From CAZEKB01 sp964512225 (lineage in GTDB: Bacteria; Myxococcota_A; UBA796; UBA9615), in contig CAZEKB010000003.1 in assembly GCA_964512225.1 (NCBI GenBank), positions 1 through 64,000 of the forward strand: a stretch of DNA of 64,000 bases. The letters run 5' to 3'. Made by a program: the position numbers and the translations under genes. The notes below the pieces were generated by a model. That model searched no databases. It was not told where the DNA came from and saw only the letters and a list, made by a program, of their open reading frames with translations. This document shows positions 51,769 to 62,634 of this stretch, in pieces (position 1 is the stretch's first letter; each line of letters opens with the position of its first letter).

Positions 51769-54511
51769 CCGCGTCGTCCCCGCCCGCGCCGGCCTCCTGC
51801 GCCGCCTCGCCGTCGCCTCCCGCGTCGCCGTCGAGCTCGTCCTCGTCGTCCCAGACGTCGTCGTCGCGCAGGGTGTCGATGTCCTCCTCCGGCTTCACCA
51901 GGTCGAGGACCGTCGGCTCCATGGCTACGAGCCGCAGCCCCCCGCGCTTGATGACGACGCTGCCCTTGCCGCCGCGCTTCGTGACCCCGTACTTGCGCTC
52001 GGTGACGTGCACCGCGCGGCCGTTCGTCGTCTCCACGATCAGGCCCCGGCTCCGCTTCGGGCTCAGCGTGAACCCGAGCACGCCGTCCTTGCCCTGCAGC
52101 TTCAGCGCGTTGACCCCGCGGCCGCTGGCCCGCAGCAGCTTGAGCGACAGGGCCCGGAACACGGTCACGCGGCCCTGCTCCGACGCCAGGCACACGCAGT
52201 CGTCGTCGCTGCCAAGCAGCTGCACGCCGATGACGCGGTCGGCCTTCTTGCGCTGCAGCGAGCAGTACTTCCGGCCGTTCTTGGTGGACACGTCGGCGTG
52301 GTTCTTCAGGGGGAAGAGCAGGCCCTTGCCCATGCGCGTGATCGCGACCGCCACCGGGCCCACCGAGAGCGTCGTCATGGGGACGTCCTCGGGCGGCGCC
52401 TCCTCGCCCCCTTCGTCTCCCTCGACCTCCGGGGCGTCCTCGACCTCCTCGGACGCGGGCACCTGCCAGGTCGGCTCGTAGTCCGGGAGGTGGCGCTCGT
52501 CCACGGAGACGGCGGCCACGATGTGCTCGCCGTCCGCGAGGGCGAAGTGGCGCTGGATCGGCTCGCCGTAGCCGGTGGTGAGGGGCACGTCGGCGACGCG
52601 CAGGACGTAGCACTTCCCCGTATCGCCGAAGAAGGCGACGGTCGACCGCGTCGAGGCCCGGAACGCGATCTTCGGGGCGTCCCCCTCGCGCACGCGCACC
52701 GCCCCGATGGCCGAGAAGTTCTTCTGCCGCTTGATCCACCCGGCGCGGGTCACGATGACCCAGTGGTCCTCGTCGAGGATGTAGGCCTCCGGGTCGAAGC
52801 GGACGACCGGCTTGGGCCCGGCGATCGTGGTGCGTCGGTCGTCCCCGTGGGTCTCGGCGACCTCGAGCAGCTCCGTCCGCACGACCCCCCACAGCGCGTG
52901 CTCGTCGCCGAGGATCCCCTCGATGTGGTCGGCCTCCTCGCGCAGGCGCGCGAGCTCCTCCCGCACCTTCTCGATCTCGAGCGCCGCGAGCCGGTAGAGC
53001 TTCAGCTCGAGGATCGCCTCGATCTGCTCGTCGTCCAGGGGGAACCGGGCCGCGAGCCGGGCCGCCGCGCCGCGCTTGCCGGGGCTCGACCGGATGAGGG
53101 CGATCGCCTCGTCGAGCGCGTCGAAGACGATCGCGTATCCCTCCAGGATGTGGATGCGCTTGAGCAGGCGCGCGAGGTCGAACTCGAAGCGGCGGCGGAC
53201 GACGTCCCGGCGGAAGTCCAGGAAGTGCCGGAGCATCTGCACGAGGGATACGCGCGCGGGGGCGCCGACCTCGGGGTTGTCCGTGGGGACGAGCACCGTG
53301 AGGTTGACGTGGAAGTTCCCTTCCAGCGGCGTGCTCTTGTACAGGAAGGCCATCGCGACCTCGGGATCCGCCCCGCGCTTGAGCTCGCAGATGACCCGGA
53401 TCGCGTCCGTCGACTCGTCGCGGATGTCCACCAGCTGGGGGACCTTGCCCGTGCGGATCGCTTCGCCGATGCGCTCGATGAGCTGCGCCTTGTTCACGCC
53501 GTAGGGCACCGACTTCAGGACGATCTGGCGCTTGCGGTAGGCCTTCTCGAGCTCCCAGGTGCCCCGCAGTCGGATCGACCCGCGCCCCGTCTCGTAGATG
53601 CTCGCGAGCTCCTCCGCGGAGTTGAGCACCTCGCCGCCGACCGGGAAGTCGGGGCCTTCGATCAGCTCGAGCTCGAGCAGCTGCGTGGCGGTGAGCCCGG
53701 GGGAGTCGATGAGGGCGACGGCCGCGCGACAGACCTCCCGCAGGTTGTGCGGGGGGATGTTGGTGGCCATGCCCACCGCGATGCCGGTGCTGCCGTTGAC
53801 GAGCAGCTGCGGGATGCGGGCGGGGAGGACGATCGGCTCGGGCGTCGTGCCGTCGTAGTTGGCCCGGAACGGGACCGTGTCCTTGTCGATCTCGGAGACG
53901 AGCTCCTCGGCGACCGCCTGCAGGCGCGCCTCCGTGTATCGCATCGCGGCCGGGGGGTCGCCGTCCAGGGACCCGAAGTTGCCGTGGCCGTCCACCAGCG
54001 GCGTGCGCAGGGAGAAGGGCTGGGCCATGCGGACCATCGCGTCGTAGATCGACTGGTCGCCGTGGGGGTGGAAGCGCGCCATGACCTCGCCCACCACGGC
54101 CGCCGACTTGCGGAACCGCGCCTGGTGGGTGAGCCGCAGGTTCTTGTACATCGCGTACACGATGCGCCGCTGCACCGGCTTCATGCCGTCGCGCACGTCG
54201 GGCAGGGCCCGGGACGTGATGACCGAGAGCGCGTAGTTCAGGTACCGCTCCCGGGCCGCGCGGAGCAGGCCGATCCGGCCGTCGGACGGGGGATCGTCGC
54301 CGCCGGAGCCGGGGGGCGTCGGCGGCTCCTCGGGGGGCGGCGGGACCGACGGGAGCACGACCGCGGGGGTGGTCTCGGGCTCGGGCGGGGGAGGGGGCGC
54401 CGAGGTGGACGGGTGCCCTACGACCGCGTGAGGCGGCGCTTCTCCGAACAGCGACGTCTGGAGGTTCGTAGGCTTCGTCAAGGCGGCTCGCGTGGGCCGG
54501 ATCTCTACCAC
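51761..54511 (-). CDS. parC: DNA topoisomerase IV-like subunit A (ParC/GyrA)
   Basis: This is the DNA-cleaving subunit of a type IIA topoisomerase, about 916 residues. An unusual Pro-rich N-terminal extension of about 90 residues precedes the winged-helix core with HPHGDQSIYDAMVRMAQPF and the catalytic Arg-Tyr in AAMRYTEARL. A coiled-coil and a C-terminal beta-pinwheel follow. In the first blade the GyrA-box position (QRRGGKG) reads VRVREGDAP, which favours topoisomerase IV; a KRGGKG sequence appears only in the last blade. The quinolone-pocket Ser is Gln. The acidic tail is rich in Asp/Glu. The start is uncertain: GTG 54511 chosen, ATG 54571 possible. It is divergent from the calcium-repeat protein gene. 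Confidence 0.87.
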   Translation of the reverse strand: MVEIRPTRAALTKPTNLQTSLFGEAPPHAVVGHPSTSAPPPPPEPETTPAVVLPSVPPPPEEPPTPPGSGGDDPPSDGRIGLLRAARERYLNYALSVITSRALPDVRDGMKPVQRRIVYAMYKNLRLTHQARFRKSAAVVGEVMARFHPHGDQSIYDAMVRMAQPFSLRTPLVDGHGNFGSLDGDPPAAMRYTEARLQAVAEELVSEIDKDTVPFRANYDGTTPEPIVLPARIPQLLVNGSTGIAVGMATNIPPHNLREVCRAAVALIDSPGLTATQLLELELIEGPDFPVGGEVLNSAEELASIYETGRGSIRLRGTWELEKAYRKRQIVLKSVPYGVNKAQLIERIGEAIRTGKVPQLVDIRDESTDAIRVICELKRGADPEVAMAFLYKSTPLEGNFHVNLTVLVPTDNPEVGAPARVSLVQMLRHFLDFRRDVVRRRFEFDLARLLKRIHILEGYAIVFDALDEAIALIRSSPGKRGAAARLAARFPLDDEQIEAILELKLYRLAALEIEKVREELARLREEADHIEGILGDEHALWGVVRTELLEVAETHGDDRRTTIAGPKPVVRFDPEAYILDEDHWVIVTRAGWIKRQKNFSAIGAVRVREGDAPKIAFRASTRSTVAFFGDTGKCYVLRVADVPLTTGYGEPIQRHFALADGEHIVAAVSVDERHLPDYEPTWQVPASEEVEDAPEVEGDEGGEEAPPEDVPMTTLSVGPVAVAITRMGKGLLFPLKNHADVSTKNGRKYCSLQRKKADRVIGVQLLGSDDDCVCLASEQGRVTVFRALSLKLLRASGRGVNALKLQGKDGVLGFTLSPKRSRGLIVETTNGRAVHVTERKYGVTKRGGKGSVVIKRGGLRLVAMEPTVLDLVKPEEDIDTLRDDDVWDDEDELDGDAGGDGEAAQEAGAGGDDADG

Positions 54512-54598
54512 AGGACCAGGGGGTGCGAACGCCCTCCGTCGCCGGCACACTGTCCGCTCGGTTCGCCGCATAGGGGTGCGGGGCCGGGAGGAGTGTCC

Positions 54599-57166
<2,568 letters not shown>

Positions 57167-57200
57167 AGCGCGGCGGGGATCGACCCGCTACACTCGCGGC

Positions 57201-58226
57201 TTGACCTCCGCAAAAGCCGTCCTGCGAGCCGCCTGCGCGGCCGCGCTGCTCGCCCTCGCCGTCGCCCCCGCGGTCGCCGTCGCGGGGGACGTGCCGGACC
57301 CCGTCCCGTTCGTCTCCGGCGCGCCGCCGCCCGCGGACGCGGAGGCGGTGGCTCTGTGCCCCCACATCGGCGAGCGGCCCGAGGTCTTCCTGTCGGGCCA
57401 GGGCAAGGGCCTCGCCGGGCACCTCGCGCGCTTGGGCTACCGCGTGTACCTCGTGAACCCGTGGATCACGGAGGAGGCTCGGGTCCACGGCATCGACGGC
57501 GTCGCCCGCAAGGTCTACCCCGAGCTCCTGCGCAAGCTCGCCGCCATGTCGGGGCGCTCGGACGTCACCTGGATCGGGCACGGGACCTGCGGCGTGCTCC
57601 CCGTCGCGTCGGCCGCCACCCCGGCCGAGGGGGGGACCGTCCCCGACGTGCGCTGGATCGCGCTCGGCACCCGCTTCGACTACCGCTTCCCCAGCGACGC
57701 GGAGAAGGAGTGGCTCGAGACCTGGTCCAGGGGGGAGGCGCCCCTGCCGCTGCTGGTCAAGCGGATGTACATGACCGGGCTCCGCAAGCCGCTGGCCCCC
57801 CGCAACGGATCGACGCCGCCCCACCTCGACCAGGACATGGAGCCCCACGCGGCCCTCGCGCGGTTGTTCAACAAGTCCTACGCCGTGCCCCCGCCCAAGG
57901 CCGTCGTGGACGACCTCCTGCGCTGGTATCGGGACGGGCGGATGACCAGCAAAGAGGGCTGGGTCGACTACGACCGCGGCTTCGACCTCGTCGGCGGGCC
58001 CGTCCTCTTCCTCGCGGGCGCGACGGACACGGTGGCGCCTCCCGAAGACGTGCTGCCCGGGCTCGAGCGCCTCGGCGACCGCGTCGAGACGCGCTTCCGC
58101 CTCATGTCCCGCATCAACGGCCATCGCGAGGAGTTCGGCCACCTCGGTCTGATCCTCTCCCGCTTCGCCCGGCGCGACGTCGACGCGGTGATCGGCGCGT
58201 GGCTGGACGGGCGGCGGATCCCGTGA
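57201..58226 (+). CDS. Alpha/beta-hydrolase-like exported protein lacking the nucleophile serine
   Basis: This protein of 341 residues has a signal peptide (residues 1-29). The fold matches the next gene product: a LVNPW strand turn, then the elbow WIGHGTCG (residues 125-132), where the family GHSxGG has Gly128-Thr129-Cys130 and no Ser. A later strand, FLAGATDTVAPP, keeps the acidic-residue loop, and a His occurs in EEFGHLG. It may be a pseudoenzyme or use another residue (Cys130). The start is TTG 57201; no ATG or GTG precedes the signal peptide. It is coupled to the next hydrolase gene by a GTGA overlap, a probable gene duplication. Confidence 0.75.
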   Translation: MTSAKAVLRAACAAALLALAVAPAVAVAGDVPDPVPFVSGAPPPADAEAVALCPHIGERPEVFLSGQGKGLAGHLARLGYRVYLVNPWITEEARVHGIDGVARKVYPELLRKLAAMSGRSDVTWIGHGTCGVLPVASAATPAEGGTVPDVRWIALGTRFDYRFPSDAEKEWLETWSRGEAPLPLLVKRMYMTGLRKPLAPRNGSTPPHLDQDMEPHAALARLFNKSYAVPPPKAVVDDLLRWYRDGRMTSKEGWVDYDRGFDLVGGPVLFLAGATDTVAPPEDVLPGLERLGDRVETRFRLMSRINGHREEFGHLGLILSRFARRDVDAVIGAWLDGRRIP

Positions 58227-59383
58227 AGCGCCTCCTGCCCGCCCTCGCGGTCCTGATCCTCGCCGGCTGCGCCGCCAAGCGGATCGGCGACCTGTCGCCG
58301 GACCCCTACTTCCAGGCCCGCATCGCCACCGACGACGGCTGGCAGATCGCGGTCTTTCGGGTCCCGCCCGCCGGGGGCGTGGGCGAGGCGCACCACGGGA
58401 CGCCCGTCCTGATGACGCACGGCACGGTGGTCAACCGGGGCAACTTCCTGATCGAGGGGAGCAACCTCGCCGAGTACCTCGCCGGTCGCGGCTTCGACGT
58501 CTGGATCATGGAGTACCGGGGGGACCGCTCCTCGATCCCCCCCGACGAGAAGACGTGGGCGCGGGGCGCGTGGACCGTCGACGACATCGCCCGGCACGAC
58601 ATGCCCGCCGCCCTGAACCACGTGCTGGAGAAGACCGGCGAGGAGCGCGTGCTCCTGTTGGGCCACAGCCTCGGGGGCGTCGTGGGCTACATCACCCTGC
58701 AGGGGCCCGAGGCCTCCAAGATCGCGGGCATGGTCGCGATCTCCGCGCCCGGCGACTTCAGCCACCCCAACGACCTCGCGAAGGACGCGCTGGCGAACCT
58801 CGGGGCCGTGCCCAAGAACCAGCAGGTCCCCACCCGCAACCTCGCCCTGATGGCCCGCCCGGTGCTCGACCGCGAGCCGGATCACCCGCTGCTGCACGCG
58901 ATCTTCGACGTCGACAACGTGGACGAGGGTGTCCTGCTCGACTGGATCCCGGGGGCGATGGAGAACGTCGGCTGGGGCGTCGTGGAGCAGTACGCGAGCT
59001 GGATCGAGAGCGGGGTCCTGCTGAGCGCCGACGGCGCCGTGGACTACACCGCGGGCCTGTCGAAGATCCGGGTCCCCATGCTGTTCGTCGCGGGCCGCAT
59101 CGACCACATCGTGCCCCCCTGGACCGTGCGGAAGGCTCACGACCTCGTATCGTCCGCGGACAAGCAGTACATCACCCTCGGGGTGGGCTGGGGCACGCGC
59201 CACGAATACGGTCACGGCGGGCCCGTCGCCGGGGACTGGGCCGAAGAGGAGCTGTTCGTGCGCCTCGGGAACTGGCTGGTCTCCCACGCGGCGGCTCCTC
59301 CGCCCGCGCCCGCGCCGGACCCGCCGACGATCGCGCCCGCGGGGTCGACCGCTACCGATCCCTGGGGCGCGGCCGCGCCTTAG
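58223..59383 (+). CDS. Alpha/beta hydrolase lipoprotein
   Basis: This exported lipoprotein of 386 residues has lipobox LAGC (C16). The alpha/beta-hydrolase core has the oxyanion region LMTHGTVVNRGNF, the nucleophile elbow LLGHSLGG (S149), the aspartate in AGRIDHIVPP and the histidine in EYGHGGP, an intact Ser-Asp-His triad. The overall pattern (MEYRGDRSS, DDIARHDMPAALN) is like acid-lipase or polyhydroxyalkanoate-type hydrolases; the substrate is unknown. The C-terminus is Pro/Ala-rich. The start GTG 58223 overlaps the upstream paralogue. Its last 32 bases overlap the convergent gene on the minus strand. Confidence 0.87.
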   Translation: MKRLLPALAVLILAGCAAKRIGDLSPDPYFQARIATDDGWQIAVFRVPPAGGVGEAHHGTPVLMTHGTVVNRGNFLIEGSNLAEYLAGRGFDVWIMEYRGDRSSIPPDEKTWARGAWTVDDIARHDMPAALNHVLEKTGEERVLLLGHSLGGVVGYITLQGPEASKIAGMVAISAPGDFSHPNDLAKDALANLGAVPKNQQVPTRNLALMARPVLDREPDHPLLHAIFDVDNVDEGVLLDWIPGAMENVGWGVVEQYASWIESGVLLSADGAVDYTAGLSKIRVPMLFVAGRIDHIVPPWTVRKAHDLVSSADKQYITLGVGWGTRHEYGHGGPVAGDWAEEELFVRLGNWLVSHAAAPPPAPAPDPPTIAPAGSTATDPWGAAAP

Positions 59384-60509
59384 GCGAGTCCGCGGGCACG
59401 ACGGTCCCGCCCCCCAGCCCGCCGAGGCTCACCTCCTTGATCACGGCCCCGCCCCCGGTGCGCGCGAGCGCGGGCCGGGTGGGCGCCCCGGACGGGCCCG
59501 AGATCGACATCGCCCGAAGCGGGCCGAGCCCGGCGCCCGCCCCCGCGGACAGGGCCTCGTCGACGTCGCGTGCCGCGAGCGCGCCCGCCCCCCGGAGCCG
59601 CACCGGGTCCCCGATGGCGCGCATGCCGACGCGGTCCTCGCGGACCGTCGGCACCACCGGCAGCCGCGCCTCCACCCAGGAGCAGCCCCGGGGCTCGCGC
59701 AGTCGCACGGTCGTCCACAGGCCGCCGCCGCGGCGGCGGGCCGCCAGGACGGTCGCCGTGAGCGGCCCGTCCGGACCGTCGACCTGCACCGAGCCGCCCA
59801 CGAGCTCGCCCGCCGCGACCGCGACCGAGGCGGTGTTGCCGACGCTGGGGGCCGCGTGAGGTCCGATCCTCGGACCGAGCGCGCTGCGACGGGCGCCCCA
59901 GGCGAGGATCAGGCTCATGTCCCGCAGGTGCAGGCGCGGCTCTCCCGCGGGGGCGTGAGCGACCGTGAGCAGCGGCCGTCCGCCGAGGATGCGGGGGATC
60001 AGCTCGGCCGCCAGGTCCTCCGCCACGCGGGTGACTGTGGGGTCTCCGAGGTCGTCGACGGTCACGGTCGTGACGACGCGGGGGTCCGCCGTGATCGACC
60101 ACCCGCTCGAGGTCGGCCGGAGGAGGACCCCGGCGGGGAGGCGCAGGCCGCAGGGGACCTTCACCGTCCCGCCGTCGCCGTCGCGGACGACGATCTCGCC
60201 CCCGCCCCGGAGGACGAGGCCGCGGGGGTCGAGCGGGTCGGCGTCGACGCGGAGGTGGTAGGGGCGGGCCTCGATCGTCACGAGGTCCCCGTCGCTCGTC
60301 CGGGCCGCCCGTCGGAGCTTCCCGGTGCCGTCGGGGCCGCGCCACCGCTTCAGGGCGCTCTCGCCCAGGTGGGGGAGGTGGACCTCGACGCGCGTCCCTT
60401 CGCCGGCCACGCCGGAGGCCGCTCCGGGCTCGACGGCGGTGAGACCCGAGCAGGGGTCGCAACCGGTCGCACAGAGTGCGAGGACCAGCATGGGAATCGC
60501 GGCACGCAC
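59352..60509 (-). CDS. Lipoprotein of unknown function
   Basis: I do not recognise this 385-residue protein. The signal peptide ends at lipobox ATGC, with a second Cys three residues on. The body is beta-rich; a first part (VEVHLPHLGESALKRW onward) resembles a barrel-like module, and the end is Gly/Pro-rich (EVSLGGLGGGTVVPADSPKA). The start is probably GTG 60509; ATG 60491 is possible, and the frame further upstream looks non-coding. Its 3' end overlaps the convergent hydrolase gene by 32 bases, and it is divergent from the next gene with 76 bases between. Confidence 0.62.
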   Translation of the reverse strand: MRAAIPMLVLALCATGCDPCSGLTAVEPGAASGVAGEGTRVEVHLPHLGESALKRWRGPDGTGKLRRAARTSDGDLVTIEARPYHLRVDADPLDPRGLVLRGGGEIVVRDGDGGTVKVPCGLRLPAGVLLRPTSSGWSITADPRVVTTVTVDDLGDPTVTRVAEDLAAELIPRILGGRPLLTVAHAPAGEPRLHLRDMSLILAWGARRSALGPRIGPHAAPSVGNTASVAVAAGELVGGSVQVDGPDGPLTATVLAARRRGGGLWTTVRLREPRGCSWVEARLPVVPTVREDRVGMRAIGDPVRLRGAGALAARDVDEALSAGAGAGLGPLRAMSISGPSGAPTRPALARTGGGAVIKEVSLGGLGGGTVVPADSPKARPRPRDR

Positions 60510-60585
60510 GACCCGCGGAGGATAGCGGGAACCAACCCCGCCGCAGCGTGTCGGACCCTGAGATCGCGCCACCCCCGGAGACGCC

Positions 60586-61512
60586 ATGCACCGCACCGCC
60601 CGCCGCCTCGCCCTCGTCACGCTGATGCTCGCCACCGTCTCGGTCGCGGCCCCGGCCCCCTCCGCCGCCGTCGAGCGCAGCGGGGTCCGCATGGAGCTGC
60701 TGATCGACGGCCGCCCCGCCGCCGAACACCGCGCCCGGGGGACGCGCTACGTGCGCGCCTACCGGAACAAGGAGTACGCCGTCCGGCTCACGAACGACAC
60801 GGACGGTCGCGTCGCCGTGGCCCTGTCCGTCGACGGCCTCAACTCCGTGGACGCCAAGCACACGTCGGCCCGCGACGCCACGAAGTGGGTCCTCGGGCCC
60901 TGGGAATCGATCGTCGTGCAGGGCTGGCAGGTCGGCCCGGCCCAGGCGCGCAAGTTCTTCTTCACCACCGAAGAGAAGTCCTACGGGGACTGGCTCGGCG
61001 ACACCCGCAACCTCGGGGTCATCTCCGCCGTGGCCTTCTGCGAGCGCCGCCGGGCCGTGACGGTCGTCACGCCCGCCCCGGAGCCCGAGCCGTGGTACCG
61101 CCGCTGGGGCATGGGCGACGACGCCGACGCGGGCGCCGCGGGCAAGGGCTCCGCGCGCGAGGGTCGCGCCGAAGAGGCCCCGGCCACCGCCGACGCGTCC
61201 TCGCAGTCCGCGGGCTCGACCTCCCGCCGCCGGGGGGCCGAGCGCAAGTCGAGCTCCGGCTACCGCCCCGCTCCGTCGAAGCCGAAGCCGGACGACCACG
61301 CCGCCACGGGCATCGGCCGCCGCGTCCGCAACGACGTGGAGTGGGTCGACTTCGACCTCGACCCGAAGCCCCTCGCCGAGCTGAACCTCCGCTACGGCTT
61401 CCGCGACGAGCTCGTCGCCCTCGGCGTGCTCCCCCAGCGTCGCTACTACCGCGAGAACGCGCTGACGCGCCGCGAGAACGCGGGCGGCTTCGCCCCCGAT
61501 CCGGGCCGGTAG
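60586..61512 (+). CDS. Exported protein of unknown function with conserved N-terminal beta domain
   Basis: This 308-residue protein has a signal peptide (residues 1-28). The domain at 35-155 contains YAVRLTNDTDGRVAVALSVD, then GLNSVDAKHT, LGPWESIVVQGW and ARKFFFTTEEKSYGDWLGDT. From memory this pattern recurs in small conserved exported proteins of proteobacteria, but I cannot name a family. A Ser/Arg/Lys-rich linker and a basic C-terminal part with LAELNLRYGFRDELVALGVL follow. ATG 60586 has GGAG six bases upstream. It is convergent with the DUF4340 gene (no gap). Confidence 0.68.
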   Translation: MHRTARRLALVTLMLATVSVAAPAPSAAVERSGVRMELLIDGRPAAEHRARGTRYVRAYRNKEYAVRLTNDTDGRVAVALSVDGLNSVDAKHTSARDATKWVLGPWESIVVQGWQVGPAQARKFFFTTEEKSYGDWLGDTRNLGVISAVAFCERRRAVTVVTPAPEPEPWYRRWGMGDDADAGAAGKGSAREGRAEEAPATADASSQSAGSTSRRRGAERKSSSGYRPAPSKPKPDDHAATGIGRRVRNDVEWVDFDLDPKPLAELNLRYGFRDELVALGVLPQRRYYRENALTRRENAGGFAPDPGR

Positions 61513-62634
61513 CTACTCGAGCAGCGCGGGGGCCTGGTCCGCCAGGTCGCTCGCCGTGGAGCGGCTGACCTTCACCCACTGATCCCGCGTGCGGTGCGTC
61601 TTCGCCCACCACACGTACACGGTCTCGTCGTCGGTGCTCTTGGCCGGGTCGATCGACCGCGCGACCGCGATGCTGCCGGGGTCGCCGTCCTCGCGCTCGA
61701 GGGCGACCGTGAGCATCGTCTCCAGGTTGGCCTCCGCGACGGCCTCGTCCTCGGTGGGGTAGGCGGTGGCGCGGAGCTGGAAGACCTTCTCCACGAACCC
61801 CTGGGCGGGCGTGTCGCGGGTCTCGGCGTCCTCGGGGCGCGCCCAGAAGGCGTTGGCCTTGTCGTGGCGGCCCTGGTGCACGAACTCGACGGACGCGACC
61901 CCCGTGGAGAGCACGGCCTTCGTCGCGTCCTCCTCGTCGAACCCGAAGATGTCGCGCTCCATCAGGCGCGTCTCCGCCCCCCGCAGCGGCCCGAGCACCT
62001 TGCTGGAGACGAGGTAGACGGTGGCTCCGCCCGCGACGCGCACGTACGTGTCGTTGCTGCCGTAGGCCTTGCTCCCCACTTCGAAGGACGCGGACCTGCC
62101 CGCGCCGTCCTTGAGCGTGAGCGTGCCGTTGGACTCCGTGAGCCCCATCTGCTCGAGCGCGTCGGCGTCGAGATCGTCGAAGCGACGGAGAGCCTCCAGC
62201 GGCGTGAGCGACGTCACCAGCTTGCGAGCCTGCTCGTTGCCCGGGAAGGACTTGAACACGGGCTCGCCGTACTCGTCCTTCGGCTCGGGGGTCGGCTCCT
62301 CTTCGGCGGCCGCGTCGCCCGCGGAGTCGTCGTCGCCCGCGGAGTCGTCGTCGCCCGCGGAGTCGTCGTCGCCCTGCGGAGGCAGCGCGGGGCCCTCGAT
62401 CTTCTCCTTGCGGCCGGCCACGACCCAGGTCTCGAGGTCGTCGCCCTCGCCCGTGATCTCGATCGACGCCGCGTTGCGCTCACCGTCCCATTCGAGGGAC
62501 GCGAGGCCTCCGGAAGGCTCGAACACGACGACGCTGGACTTCTCCTCGGGCTCCTCGCCCTTCCAGGTGCCGTACGCGACGGCGAGGGTGAGGACCAGCA
62601 GGATCCCGTAGACGATGTGGTCGGAAGACTTCAC
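61513..62634 (-). CDS. DUF4340-domain membrane protein (Gld-type ABC transporter accessory)
   Basis: This protein of 373 residues is anchored by one N-terminal helix (HIVYGILLVLTLAVAYGTW). Its periplasmic beta-rich domain fits DUF4340, containing VFEPSGGLASLEW, LTPLEALRRFDDL and MERDIFGFDEED. It carries three GDDDSA repeats (residues about 88-105). DUF4340 genes usually follow gldG-like genes in ABC transport operons linked in some bacteria to gliding motility; the same arrangement is present here. The start is GTG 62634, overlapping the gldG stop as GTGA. Confidence 0.82.
   Translation of the reverse strand: MKSSDHIVYGILLVLTLAVAYGTWKGEEPEEKSSVVVFEPSGGLASLEWDGERNAASIEITGEGDDLETWVVAGRKEKIEGPALPPQGDDDSAGDDDSAGDDDSAGDAAAEEEPTPEPKDEYGEPVFKSFPGNEQARKLVTSLTPLEALRRFDDLDADALEQMGLTESNGTLTLKDGAGRSASFEVGSKAYGSNDTYVRVAGGATVYLVSSKVLGPLRGAETRLMERDIFGFDEEDATKAVLSTGVASVEFVHQGRHDKANAFWARPEDAETRDTPAQGFVEKVFQLRATAYPTEDEAVAEANLETMLTVALEREDGDPGSIAVARSIDPAKSTDDETVYVWWAKTHRTRDQWVKVSRSTASDLADQAPALLE
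62317..62370. repeat. Three exact 18-bp repeats encoding GDDDSA
   Basis: Three identical 18-bp units (62317-62334, 62335-62352, 62353-62370) encode Gly-Asp-Asp-Asp-Ser-Ala on the minus strand, in the linker of the DUF4340 protein. Confidence 0.92.
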
